From assembly GCA_051294375.1 (NCBI GenBank), contig CM119271.1, positions 3,193,061-3,257,060 of the forward strand: a stretch of 64,000 nt of DNA, given 5' to 3'. Positions 45,387-59,500 of this stretch are shown here, piece after piece. This DNA comes from Paraspadella gotoi. Taxonomy: Eukaryota; Chaetognatha. Made by a program: the position numbers and the translations under genes. A model generated the notes under the pieces. The model had not been told where the DNA came from and ran no database searches. It saw only the letters and a program-made list of their open reading frames with translations. Each line of letters begins with the position of its first letter. The stretch's first letter is position 1.

Positions 45387-47446
45387 AAAAACGATATTTT
45401 TTGGACAATCTGCTACATCTGCTTCAATCAAAACCTAATCAAATAGATTCCTCATTAAAATTATACAATTTTTAAAAACTAATATAATTTTAAATATAAG
45501 AATGGGCAGTTCTGGGAAAATAAGGCAAATTCTTTTACAGCTTTATTAATTCAATTTTTTTGCAACTAAATTATAAATTTATAATTTAAAAAAAAAATTA
45601 TATTTCCAACATAGCGCACGGACCCTGTCTTTGCCGTTAGTGTTTTTTTTTCTCTTTTTGTTTTGTTGTTTTGTTTTTTTTTGCGCCAAGAGCGACTCTC
45701 CGTCAAAACTCGATTGTCGATCGAAATGATTTAAAAAGAAATACTTTGTATTCTTTATATCTGGGGACGCGTTCGAAAATATCTTATTCTTTTAAATTTT
45801 ATAATGAGTCAGAAAAATTCCCTCAGTCAAAGTTCCTTTCAAGTAATAATATGAAGTGTTTCGGTTTTTTTGGTTTTTTTTTGCGGGAAGTACGAAAAAA
45901 AGGAATTAAAAAAGGAGTAAGAAAAAAAAAGTTAAATATTTAGGTTCTTCTTATTAAACTGAAGAAAAATATATTATTGAACCTTAAAGCATAACTCTAT
46001 GATAAATCGTTGCCGTGCCATATCGAGTCCAAACTGGATCGACGACAATTCTCGTAAATCTTTAAACATGGCCCAGAAATCCCGATCCTGGATGAAAATT
46101 AATTCGTTCTTTTAACCAAGCTTTCTTTTTTCCCGCCATTTGTTTAAAAATCTGTTAAAATGTTGATATGTCGAGAATTTGAGGTGATTTGTACACTAGT
46201 ACACTCGAAATACTTTAGTTTAACTCCATGAACTTAGAAAACCAAACGCTAAAATTTTGCAAGGCAGCATTGTCGCGCAAACAAAAAATCTGGGCGAGAA
46301 TACTCGGAATTTACCGTTTTACACATGCCATTTCTCGCTAACGTGTTGAACGAATTCTCAGAAATGAAAAAGTATTGAGTTTCATTCTAATTCGGAGAGT
46401 CGTTAATACTTTGTTAACTTTACACTGACGATTAATCTGCCGGTAGCCATCAAAAGCTTTCTTTTATGAAATTGGTACAACCAATATAAAAATTATCCAT
46501 CCATTTAATAAATAAGCTATCTTGTCCCTGACTTTGGACAGGCTTTGGTGGTTTAAGGCCTCCATCACACTTGCAAGATAATAACATAACAGGTTTCTGC
46601 AAGCTTTTAATCAAGCCTCTCTCACAGACTTGTTTATTCACTCCCAATGAACCTGGCTTCCCTATCAATGAAGTGGTATAATATTTCAAAGAATGTTTCA
46701 ATTGTATGAAAAGACCACTCCCTTAAGTATTAGATCGGGGAATACTATATGTACTCCGCACTAGCATCACTAGCATATCTACGAATCTTTTTATATAAAA
46801 ATCAGAAGACGTTTGAATTATTATTTTTTTTTTACAACGATTTTATTGTATTAAAACGTACCTGTTTCGGGGACATTCAGGCACAGTTTACTCTTCACTT
46901 TTCCTCCTCCTCCTCCTCCTCCTCCCGGAGATCCAGGTGCGAGTCAAGGGTTTTAGGTTTCTCATTCACGCTCTTTCTCTGTTTCCCCTCTCACCAGAAT
47001 TCTCCCGTTCAGTTATAATTTTGGTTCTTTTTCTCTCACCGATTTAGTCGCTAACCAATATATATTCTCATTTTTCTCCACCTCACCTTTACTTACCGTC
47101 AGTTAGAGTCAGACTTACCCGACCTCGATATTATTTATTATATTACTTCCTTTCTGCTGCGCAATAACTTATCGAACTTAATTTTTAAGTGTTTAATGTT
47201 GAACTTTCGACAGCTGATAAATTCATTATATAGATAAAACTGTTTTATTCTTGTGAGAATGACTCATTAGTCATTACCGTTAAGAAAAAGGGTCATTCAA
47301 TTCAACTTCAAATAGGCCAAAATGGAGTACAAATTCAGAAAGCTGAGCTCCTGACGATTCCGAAAATGTATTCACTTTAAACATTTGATGCATTCTACCC
47401 CATTTTATATCGGTTTTAATTATAATATAAAATAAAAGAAACCTAT
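45387..47446. other. AT-rich intergenic region with degraded repeats
   Basis: No gene supported. Around 46,840-46,890 the minus strand carries a degenerate hammerhead-like end (CCCCGAAACAGGTACG followed by AATAAAATCGTTGTAAA). A CCT-repeat lies near 46,905. Confidence 0.4.
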
Positions 47447-47722
47447 CTGAAGAGTTGCAGGTCAAACGAAAAGGCCAATCCATCTGATATTTCTTATGAA
47501 TTTTTTATTACTGAATTAGAAAAATGTAATAGAGAGACATTTTTAAATTTCAACTTGTATCCTTGAAAATGAAACATTTTTAAACTTTAACCCTGAATTC
47601 TTTCTAACTGGAACGCGTTTATCAAAATGTCTCTCTATTACATTTTTACAAATGTTATTAAGATTGCTAATCACATTTTTAATTCAAAATTATTGAAGTC
47701 GTTTAGGCTGCAACTCTTCAAA
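47447..47722. mobile_element. Small MITE-like inverted-repeat element, ~275 bp
   Basis: Outer inverted repeats TGAAGAGTTGCAG and CTGCAACTCTTCA surround an inner pair AAATGTAATAGAGAGACATTTT / AAAATGTCTCTCTATTACAT. No coding capacity. Target duplication not clear. Confidence 0.5.
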
Positions 47723-47897
47723 TTCAGTGTAGATTCATTGTAGCTCGAATTTCTTTACCATCTATTTAACTGAAGATTTTGTTCATGACTGGAAAACCAA
47801 CAGAGTAACGAGATTAATTGTTTAATTCTCCCCTTCTAAACTAACCCATACCGTGTTTTAACTTCTTACCTAGAATTTTTTAACAACCAGATTGAAA

Positions 47898-48541
47898 AAC
47901 AAATCTTTAAAAAATGTGCTTACCCATTTAACTTAACAATTTTGTTATTTACCCATTTAAAAAAAATGATTAAAAACAGATTGTTTACATATAAATAAAA
48001 ACTTTTTTTTTTGTAATTACTGATGATTATAATGTATTTCTCGATATATTAGCTCTAATACATTCAATGATTACGTATTGTTATGCTGAATGACCTTTCC
48101 TCTTAAATGAGTATTATTAGGTCAATGGGATTCCCCGACGAAATTGAAAGATGCTGATGAAATAATTACCTTCGAGCATCACGTTTCTAAGAGTTACTAA
48201 CGGATATGACGGAAGCCTTTAATTAGCGACTACAGCGGCACTTGATAACGACGTCTTTTTTCCTAAACTCAGGTCGGTAATGATATTCCTGGTATTTATT
48301 TAACTAAAATTTTAATTGATTAAACAGAAAGAGTGATTGTAAATTTGATATTCAATGTATCAGCTCGAAGCCAAAAAAAAAAAAACATTGGGAAGGTTAA
48401 TTTAATTTTTCACGACACGATCGGTGCTATCACTAGTTTAAAGTGCAAAAATCTACGCATTATTTAAATTATTAAAATTAAATAACGATGAGGAATTCTT
48501 TATTTCTTCGTCTTTTTCTTTGACTTTGATTTCTTCTTGAC
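47898..48541. repeat. 644-bp segment, original copy, including most of the last PKHD1L1-like exon
   Basis: Nearly identical to 51,241-51,881. It covers the 3' flank and 42 of the 46 bp of the terminal coding exon of the minus-strand gene. Confidence 0.95.
48498..48503 (-). terminator. AATAAA overlapping the stop codon of the PKHD1L1-like gene
   Basis: The end of the reading frame AAG AAA TAA AG contains AATAAA on the minus strand. Whether it is used is unknown; it would give an extremely short 3' UTR. Confidence 0.35.
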
Positions 48542-51500
48542 GGAACTAAAAAAAAAGAATGTTAAATTTGTACATCTTTACATTAAAGTACAATCGTAGA
48601 AGAGTTTCTTTTTTTTTTAGCAAAATATAATTCTTTCTTCTTCTCTTTTTAGTTTATCTTTTTCTGTTTTTATTTATTAATATGTACTTAATTTTTTTAA
48701 ATTTATTTTTTTAATTTTCTCTTTTATTAAATTTTTTAATATATTTTTTATTTTTATAATTCATACGTACATATTTTGTTTATTTATTAATCCCACCTTT
48801 CCGCGATGGGCCCCAATTTTCCTATCTGGGCCTTCGGTGGCATCTGTCGATCGAAATAAAGCTGCGGTGACTCCGGCGTCTTGGGCCTCTCAAAACCGGC
48901 GCCGGAACCGTTTTCCGGCGACGACGCCATCTCGGCGTCACCCAACGAAACCGTGATTAGCGGCGCCGTGGACGGCGACGCCGGTTTGGAGGCGTCGTCG
49001 AATCGCGGGACGCCTGGAGGCGTGGAATCGGCGTCTTTGCCGGAAGTTGACTTTTCGTGGACGCGGGTGACGGTCATCGTGGACACGTCGTCCGCGGATG
49101 GAAGGATCTCATTCTCGGATTCGCGTCTGAAAAGAGAGAGTGTGTCATCGCTCGTTACAATATTCGGAAATGTCGATAATGAATACAACTCGATTTAAAA
49201 TTCTATTAGTAATAAAATAGTAATAATGATGTAGTATTACGTGATGACGAGTAAGGATTCGGTTCAAAACCGACATTTAATTACGTTAGACGGGGAAATC
49301 TTCGGGATTTAATCTATTCCATAGTGTGTTAGTTTTAATGTTTCCTTCAAAGTATAATTTAATCGAGACATGCTTAAAATAACTTCGAGACTCCGTGTCA
49401 TTTGTTACTCATTACTTTTTTGAATTTCCGAACAAGGAGACTTCGTCAGAGGGCGCTGGGCTGGGCGATCGTTTGGCTGTTGAAAAAAAACAAAAAAAAA
49501 AAAACACATCATAATGACTCGACAATATTTAGTTGCGCCGCGAGGGCTCTCTTTTCCAAAAGCGCCCCATTTTTGTTTCTTAATCCCTAATACAATTTTT
49601 CCCAATTGTACTGTCGGTTAACTTTGATATATTATGCGGATCTGTGTTATTAAATGTTATTTCTAAGATAACAATGTCAAAGAGAAGTTCTTACCATTTA
49701 TGATATTTTATTTCGAATTCAATTTTTATCAATTTTTCTTTGCAGAACATTTAATTTAAATGAGTCCTCATTTTTCACTTTTTTTAATTTTTAGATAATT
49801 TTTATTATTTCAAAATAAATTTTATTAAAAAAATTATATAAAAAATATTTATTGAAGTAATCCTTTCTTTTTCGAAGTCGAAACATGTCTGTTCAACTAT
49901 AAATAAAATTCGTTGCAAACAAAAACTTTGTCAATTCTCTAATAAAAAATATTTTAAATAGATATAAATTATTTAAGTTTTAATTTGTATAAAATAAATA
50001 TAAAGAAATAAACAAATATTAAAAAAAATAGAAAAATTGTTAAAGATATATTAATTAATTTGATAATTAAATTGTATTATTTGAAGCTGTGAGCGATTGA
50101 ATCATTAAGCCAGAACAAAATGGTTGCTATTTCTTCAATAAATTATTATAAAATCAATAAAAAAGTACTCTGAACAAGGTATGTAGATAATTTTAAAAAT
50201 AATGATTACTGCATTATAAAAGCTCTGGAGCTAAAAATATGAGGTAGTTTCTTACTGTCCTGCATCTAAAGAAAAGATTTAATGTTAGGGGGCGAATCCC
50301 GCGTACCCCCTAACGGGTAGTGATGAGTGTGGGGTGACCAAAGGAGGGTCACTAAAAGTCAAGGCGTGGCAGAATGTCTCGTTCCAACCAGGGAATGATT
50401 GATCACGGGCGGCTGCGCATTGACAGTGCACCCTGGAATCTACACTGTAATAGATCAGAAGAGAAACACAATGATCAAGAACCACATAACCTATCAGTAA
50501 CCCAACACCTCTCCTATAATCATTAATAACTCATGATAGCTGGAAAGGAAAGACATCGAATAACAAATATCAATCAATGAATAATAAATTAATAGACACG
50601 TGGTAAAACGTTTTATTTGTTAATGAATTAATATCCAAATGAATAAAAGTCCGATGATGAATCTTCACGAAAGTTTCTTCCCGACATTAAAAAATTATTT
50701 AATCAATATTAGAAAAAAATATTTGATAAATATTAAAAAATATATTATTTAATAATTTTTTTTAAAAAATCACTGAAAATTTTTTTTTACTAATTGCTTA
50801 ATGTAATAACTACAGGAGTTTGCTTTGTTCAATATTTAAAATTTAGGTATCCTATAAAATGGTCCATACTTGTGCACATATTCATTATAATGAATTAAAG
50901 TTTTTCGATCTGGTATAGGAGCAGTAAGCGTTTCTTAACCGACAGTACCATTTGGACACACTGTACTAGCAAGAAATTTGTAATACCGCAGCCCACAGTC
51001 TTCCGACCCGCGTTCTAATACAATACAATAAAACACATTTTATTTCTTCCTTCATTTTCCCGCACGAACCTTTATTCTTTTTCCACAAGACGACGACGAC
51101 GAAAAAGACGACGACGACGGCGAGAAGAACGGCGACGACGATCCCGGCGATTAGACCGGGTCCTGGGTCAGTCGGGGCCTGTATAAGAGAGAGAGAGAGA
51201 GAGAGAGAGAAACTGTAAACATCACATCACATCACATCACAACAAATCTTTAAAAAATGTGCTTACCCATTTAACTTAACAATTTGTTATTTACCCATTT
51301 AAAAAAAATGATTAAAAACAGATTGTTTACATATAAATAAAAACTTTTTTTTTTGTAATTACTGATGATTATAATGTATTTCTCGATATATTAGCTCTAA
51401 TACATCAATGATTACGTATTGTTATGCTGAATGACCTTTCCTCTTAAATGAGTATTATTAGGTCAATGGGATTCCCCGACGAAATTGAAAGATGCTGATG

Positions 51501-54500
51501 AAATAATTACCTTCGAGCATCACGTTTCTAAGAGTTACTAACGGATATGACGGAAGCCTTTAATTAGCGACTACAGCGGCACTTGATAACGACGTCTTTT
51601 TTCCTAAACTCAGGTCGGTAATGATATTCCTGGTATTTATTTAACTAAAATTTTAATTGATTAAACAGAAAGAGTGATTGTAAATTTGATATTCAATGTA
51701 TCAGCTCGAAGCCAAAAAAAAAAAACATTGGGAAGGTTAATTTAATTTTTCACGACACGATCGGTGCTATCACTAGTTTAAAGTGCAAAAATCTACGCAT
51801 TATTTAAATTATTAAAATTAAATAACGATGAGGAATTCTTTATTTCTTCGTCTTTTTCTTTGACTTTGATTTCTTCTTGACTAGAGAGAGAGAAACTGTA
51901 AACATCACATTTCGAACATCATATATACAATTGTACAACTTTCTTTCAAAAAAAAAAACAAAAAACAAAGAAAAAAAACCCACCAACTCTGGCGCGTAGG
52001 TGGTGGTTACGGTGGGCGTGCCGGCGACCACCCTTCCGTCGACCCAGAGGACGGGATCTGCCGTCAGTCCAGCGGAATCGAGGCTGAAGTTTCCCGCGAC
52101 GACGACTCGAAGAAGTTGATCGCGGAAGGCGAAGACAGAAAGAGACGGACCGACCACGTCGAAGATAGCGTCGATGGAGCCTTATGGGAGGGAACGGAAT
52201 TAAATTGTTGTTTTTGTTTCTGTTGTTGTTTTTATTGACGTTATTTTTGTTTTCGCTGTTTTAGCTGTTGTTTTTTCGTTGTTGTTGTTTTTTTTTTGCT
52301 GTTAGTTTTATTGCGTTAGTGGTTTTTTGTTGTTAGTGTTGTTGTTTTGGTCTTAGTTGTTTTTGTTTCGGTTTTCGTTCTTTTGGTAGTAGTTGTTTCG
52401 ACATTTTTAGGTTCCATTTTTTGTCATTTGACTTAAAATCCTCTTTCGCTGTTCAACGTGCATTGTTCTTTTGTTTAACCTCTGTTCATTCGCGACGCCG
52501 CCGCTTTCGCTTCACCTGCGACGAACTCGATATTCTCGACGGTGACGTCACTAGCGATGTTTTTGTAGAGATGATTGTAGAGTTCGACCTCCAGCGCCAC
52601 CAATCTATCTTCGAATTGAGAAAAATCCGCCAGGAAGCGAATCTTTGGGGGGAAAACAAAAGGGCAAAATGCGCGATTTAATCTTTAGAATTTTTTATAA
52701 GATTAGCCTAAACCCAGGAATACGGATAGGGATGGTGGCGCCAATCGTCATGACGTGAAAAATTACAAAAGCTGTTTTCATTAATTTTCCTTCTTTACAT
52801 TTGCTAAAATAACAAGAAGCCGCCAAGGTCTTGTCCTGTCCCTCTAGTAAGACTCGACCTTACCTTGAAGGTGAGTGAAGCGAGATCGATCCTCCGATAA
52901 TTCGGCGCTCGAACTGTAACGGCGATGTCTTGAGTTAAGGTCCAATCTTCGGGAAAACTCGTCGCCGTCAGCGTGAGGACGTATCTTGATTAAAGGACAT
53001 TAAATTGAAATACATAGAGAATAAATCAATCATTAAAATTTAAATGTATTACTGATTGTACTGACTGCAGAATAATAATGCTTTTTTTAAACTTGAAAAT
53101 AAAAGATTGTAAAAATCAGATTTTTTTTTAAAAAATCCCTTTGATTTTGAATCAAATGATTAAAATATTTAGAAAAATAGAAAAATTTCAAGCCATCAAA
53201 TACTGTTATTTTCGTTGGATTTGTTTATAAACTATCTTACTTTGACAAAACTAATCTAACCTACTACTCCACACAATATAATAATTTTCGGTACAATGTA
53301 TAATAGATACATACTGTTAGACAGAACATCAACAATGAAGATTAAACTACGAACCTGCCGCCGGAAGTGAACCCGACGTCGTTAAAAACGGCCCTGGCCG
53401 AAGACGCGTTGACGGAGACGTGACGAGTCCCGTTGACCAGAAATCCCAAGTGAGACAATCCCGACTTGAGAGAGAGGGAGGCCGTCCAATTGTGACCCTT
53501 CCATCCTGAGGAAGAGAAGAGGGATGGGAAGAGACGGTGGACAGAAAATTTATAATTATTTGACAGCGGCAGAGATCGCGCGTGATGTTTCGAGGGGGGG
53601 GGGAGCGGGACATATCACGGGTTGGCATTAGTCATTTCAGACCCTCAGTGGTTGCCTTGTAAAACTGGCGCGCTTTGAATAGTATCGGAACGCAGGGTTG
53701 GGAGACTGCGTTATAAATTGGCCGAATGCAGGCGACACAACAACAAAAAAAAAATCATATCATTCTAATCTAATCTATGAATAAATTCAATCAATCACTC
53801 ATCGATGATTAATGAATGACGAGACAACAGCAAGGATCGCATCACCGATGTCGAAGGCCGGCTCGACGAACTGCTTCCCGAGCGCATCGACTTGAGCCGA
53901 GTCCGCGACGACGAACTCCAAGTCTCGCGTCTCCGTCTCGCGGAATTCCACGAAGGGCAGAGAGTAGTTGATAGAGGCGACGATTCGAAAGTCGCGAGGA
54001 GTCACGGTTATCGGATTCGAAATCACCTGTCGTAAAGTTAATTCGAAAAGGCGAAATGCTTAATTGGAAATTAATCTGGTGGAAGGAAACTTGATTATAA
54101 TTTTGTATTTTATATTAACTTTTTTTTAAAAAAAATCGGTGGCTTTTTGTTTGTGAAACGGAAACTTATCGTCGCGCTATCTATCGAACATTCGCAACAA
54201 AAAAAAAAAACAAAAAAAAAACAGCTAAGCTTCTAATGAGTTGTTGCGAGTGTCAGTGTCGCCTGTAGGCTGAAGCCGAGGATTATTATTAATTAGAAAA
54301 CGCGATAAAAATTACCTAAAAATAGTATATAATATCCTTAAAATCTAACCGGATCGAGCGAATGATTGGACGGTTTGACGATTTCGAATCGAAGGGCGTA
54401 ACCAGATCCGGCGTGAGAGATGGCGAGATCTTCGAAGGTGGCGACGCCGAGTCTGAAGGGAACTTCGAAGGCGCCGATCAACGTCGCCGCGGCGTCGCTT

Positions 54501-55489
54501 TCGTTGGCGAGAATCAAGGCGGCGCTGACGCGCCAGGGTGAGTAAATGCTGCCGAGCAGATCTACCCATTCGTCCTCGTTATCTTTGACTCTTTAAAAAG
54601 GGGAAGAAGATGGAGGGTTAAGAATTAATTAAAATTAGATTATAATTTATAAATTTGTATGTGTTAATGCATATAAATGTTTAACAAGGTTTTACGATCA
54701 AAAAAATAAATAATGAATATAATGGCAAACTTACCTCAATTTTGCGGAGATTTTCATGGGCGCACCTTCGGAAGATTCTCCCGGTTCTTCCGTCAACACC
54801 ATCAATTTTGGAATTCTGATGCTCAAAAACTGTGACGGTTCTGTTATATTATAATTTATATATATGTCAATATTACGCTGCATTGAGCAATTGTTTTCCG
54901 CAAGCATCGTTTCAAGCCTCATTTGAATATTATAACATTTTTTTTTCAAACGTGTGGTTGTGGACGAACAACTACAACACGCAACCTCGGTCAAACCATT
55001 TGACCTTAGTCCTTACTATACAATGACCGACCTGTGACGTTTTGACTCGTAAGATCTTCCCACTCTTGAGATCCCGGCTCTGGAGGCGGTTCCGCCACGG
55101 CAATTCCGGAAATGGTCGTGTTCAGACTCGCGGCCAAAGAGTCCGTCAGCGCCCCGCTTTGGAAGCCGTCGACGACGGTCGTCGAAAGGTTCTGCGTTCG
55201 AGACACGAAGAATTAAATTTATTTTAAAAAAGAAAAATTGAGAAAAAGGGCAAACCTTAAGTTTTTGGAAACCGAGAAGAGGTTTTTCTGTCGAGTCGGG
55301 AGAGGGCGTCGTTGTCGTCGTTATCACTCTGGAGTTAAAAAAATAGACGATTTGAGGATTAAATAATGAAAATAATTATTAATAATTATCAATTACGTAG
55401 CATTAACAAATTGAAAATACATGAAAAACAAGAAGGTATTTCCAGATAAATATAAAAGTACTCAGATTAATTTATCACTGGTATGTCTC

Positions 55490-55577
<88 letters not shown>

Positions 55578-55768
55578 TCCACACCCGGGCAGAGGCGCTG
55601 TCGGCTGCGCCCCCGGCGGGGCGGTCGTGCCCGGCGGGTCGCCGATCTCGATCTTGATCGTCTCTTTGTCGTCGGCGGCGTCGCGGCGTCTGCGGCGTCT
55701 GCGGCGTCGGCTGGTTTCCGGGACGGAGTCGACGTAGTGTATGTTATCGGAGGAAATGCCTTGTGAGT

Positions 55769-55812
<44 letters not shown>

Positions 55813-56538
55813 CTAAGTTAATGAGTGAAAGAGAGGATGACAGACAGACAAATATTCAAACAGACCAAGACGGACCGGTAAATATACAGAGAGATGAAAG
55901 AGAAAGGTATAGTGAGAAAGACAGAGAGACAGGCAGACGGACAAAGACACGGACCATAAGAGAGACATTAAGAGGGCGAAAAAAAAAAGATAAAAAGACA
56001 AAAAAGAAAACTCAAAAGGAGTCTAGCCCTTCCCTCCACCGCCGCACCCAAAAAGGTGGCAGATTGCTGACGATGTTTTCGCCGAAGAATTCGTCACGGT
56101 CATGGCGGGGACGTCGAAGGCGATGACGACCAGCGGCGACGTCACGATGTCGAGGTAATCGGCAGCGGCGGCGGAGGCGGCGCCGCGGAGCAGACCCATT
56201 GGACGCGGTTGTCTTCGTCGAACCAGTTGGCGCCTGGCGGAGGAGGAGGAAGAGGAGGAGGAAAGTTTTGTAGTGAAATTATTAACTTATTATTTATATT
56301 ATTAATTAATAACTTAATTTGTAAAAAGTCGGTTAAATTTAAATTCGGTACCCATTCGAAGATTTAAATGGTTTACAATATTGATAAACCATAGACAATC
56401 AATCAATCCCTTAAGAAACTTTGTCCCTTTCTGGTGAAAATCATGACCGACCCTAGCAATCTTAAAGCTTAAATGTTAAAAATAAATTTGTCTTCATTAT
56501 TTTTGAATCAATTAAATGAAAAATTCCCGGGCGATAGC

Positions 56539-56581
<43 letters not shown>

Positions 56582-59500
56582 AAAAACACCGAATCCAAAG
56601 CACTTTTGTCTTTGGGTAACCAGTCTCATATTAATTTGTCAACTTTATTCAATTCCAGGCGTTAACAGATAATCAAAAATAGAGAAGAACCCGCGCCATA
56701 AGGCCTCACAATCACGGTTAAGCATTGTTATAATAAGCAATAATAATAATATAAGCAATGTTATACCAAGATTACTAATTTAACATTTAACATTTAAAAT
56801 GTTTTTTTTTTAAAGCAGATTCTAATTCCTCACGAAAATTTGATGAAAGGAAATATAATTCTTTTATAAAAATTATTTATTGAGTGGGTCAAATAACTAA
56901 AAAAAAATGTTAATCTTTAATTTTTCATAGTTAACCATAATTAAATTTTAGTATAAAAAATATAGTTTTTTGATTTTTAGCTAACTTAATGAAATAATTA
57001 AGACTTTTTTTTTTTGCAGGTTTATGGTTTAACTACCAAACAATGTATCTAGTTATAAAGTTCCATTAGTGAGGCAGTTGATTCAAATATTTTTTGTTGG
57101 AATTTCCACTTCATTATGATTTACTGCAATATGCAAATTAGATTATAATACTTTTTCATTAATACTCCTGCGATGGTAACGTCTGGCGAGATCACTATAC
57201 TTTTAAGATTTTATTTATTGGTTAAGGGGTAGTGTATAATTATTTTTGTATTATTGTTTATCCCCCACCCCCTTTTATTTCCCTCAATAAATGTTGTTAA
57301 AAATAACAGTCGATTGTTCCTTTTCTCTGTTGAGTCAGCCGGTTTTTTTTTTAACAGTAAAATTATCAATTCAAATCTTGATTTTCAAGTCCCTCGAGTT
57401 AATGACACGATTCAGATTAAAACACTCGAGTCTATGTCGTTTATCATTATACGTTTTCTCAAACCGAGCCTTCGATCCCTTCAGTTGGAGGAAACGGCTA
57501 GATTTCAATCGCCAACGAAATTCAAGATTTGCACGTACTTTGAGCTGTCATCGAAAAATCACACGATACATTTTGATACAATCATTCCTAAAGAATGGAA
57601 GACAGTTTGAAAAACCTTGCGGCCGCTCTGGAACCTCCTAAAGAGTTAGTGGATAAAGCGAAAGAGATATCTCGGAGCATCTTCGAGATTCTGCAAGAAA
57701 AATCTAAATTCCACGTCGTCCGATTCAAGCTCGTGGGCGGCCTAGCCAAGCGGACGTCGACCCGTTTAAAGGCCGAGGTCGACATGGTCGTCTACTTCAA
57801 GGATCCCGAGAAAAAGATCAAACGCACGGAGGTTTTGTCCGAGTGGACGCAAATCCTCGCCAAAGAAAAGTACCTGGATATGCGGGAGACGTCCTTCCTG
57901 CTCGCCTTCGTTTGGCAAGGGTTCCCGGTCGACCTCGTCGCCGTCCGGGACAGCGTCGTCCGCGGATTCATGCCGACGATCGAAGAGCTTCGGAACGACA
58001 TTGAGGAAGTGAAGCGGTTTATGGATCCCATGGCGAAAGATTTGACTCTTTCCTGGCAAAGCAAAAGGTTCATGAAGAACAAAACTCCTATCGCGGTGGA
58101 GGTCGCCCGCCTCGCGAAATTCTGGGCCCAGACCGTCTTGTTCGACGGAACAGTTGGTGGAAAATCGTATATCTTCGAGGTTCTCGCAGTGAGAGCGGTT
58201 TCTTTATCAAGAGAGTCGATCCTTGGTGGTTTTACTCAATTCCTTGACCTCGTGGAAGGTATTCAATCTTCAAGGATTATATTCTCACACAGCAACGGCG
58301 ACTGGTACGAGAGTAAAGAAATCTCTCGAGAAATACTTTGTCAATGGCCCCTGATCGTGGATCCCGTCAATCCTTTCTCGAATCTACTCGATTTGGAAAA
58401 AAGCGTTAAGGAAAGATTCTTCCGTGAATTCTCCAATGCCGCATCCGAAACCCTCGCACGGCTCAGGAGCAGCGGCGGCGGACTCAGCGACGTTTTTAAG
58501 CCCCAACCGAAGCTAGAAAGGCTCGACTACCCGTTGAAGCTCACCGACGTCACCATCAAAGTTAACAATGGGACCTGGAAGTTCGCGCGGATGTCGGCTT
58601 CCAATCTCGACGCTATCTTTGAGTCTGATCTACCCAAATTCACGCAGTTTTTGAAATCTCTTCTGCTCAACGTTTCGAGCGTCGTCTTTGTCAAAACGTG
58701 GGAGAGTAGAGATGACAAAAAAAATTATGACGAAGATGATGCTGACATCAACGTCGCCGTGGCCGCCGCCGAAATTTTTTTTGGGTATGCGGCAGGAAAA
58801 TGGGAGACTAAGGGAAAAAGTTGCACGTTTCAGATTCCGATCTTGCGTGGGCGATGCATCGGAGTGGAATTTAATCTTTCGAATCAACGAAAGCGGAAGT
58901 TTGCCGAGAGTGCTGAAACTGCTGATTTTTCGAGGAGAAAGAGGTGAATCAACGGATTTGCCAACTTTTTTCAATGGCGCCAAGGGCGTAGAGATGAAGG
59001 AACCGGCGTCGAGTCTTCCTCGCGGCGTCGTTGGTTATATATTAATATTGATTCACAATTAGTGTAAAATTCTGGTTACCTGAATTGACCTCGTTCAATT
59101 AACCTTTTATTATTCGTTTTGTCTACAATCAATTTTGCCTCAAGTATTTTCATCTATTTTTGTTATTGTTAGTACGTTGTAATAACGTATACATTCTCAA
59201 TTGTAAATATTGTTTTTTATTGTAAGTAGTTAATATCATTAATTAAAATTAATCAACGACTCTTCTTCATAACGAGGGTTCCCAAAAAATAATTGCATGA
59301 GAACTTGCTCATCAGGTTTTTGTAACGCGCTAAAAATACAATTTGAGGACTTGTAAAAAGACATTAATTCTGGAGTTGCATCAAATTCAAAGTTTATTTC
59401 TGATTTTAGATTAAAGCCCAAATATTTCCACGCGGTCACTTTTTCTACACGGAATGAGTCAACTTGTAGTTGTCCATAGTCATTTTTAAAAAAAATCATA

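Noticed and set aside
46450-46701. Minus-strand frame of 83 codons (MKHSLKYYTT...)
   Set aside because: Some codon-like character but no domain, no splice context and AT-rich surroundings; could be a retroelement scrap, not supportable as a gene.
48787-49188. Minus-strand frame starting with a Met at 49,188 as a separate small gene
   Set aside because: It is the cytoplasmic-tail exon (49126-48797) of the PKHD1L1-like gene, with a splice acceptor at 49,127.
55421-55766. Ser/Leu-rich frames through the CT repeat
   Set aside because: Simple-repeat artefacts on the strand opposite the real exon.
57254-57610. 118-codon frame ending inside the OAS start
   Set aside because: Overlaps the conserved OAS N-terminus in another phase; most likely 5' UTR.
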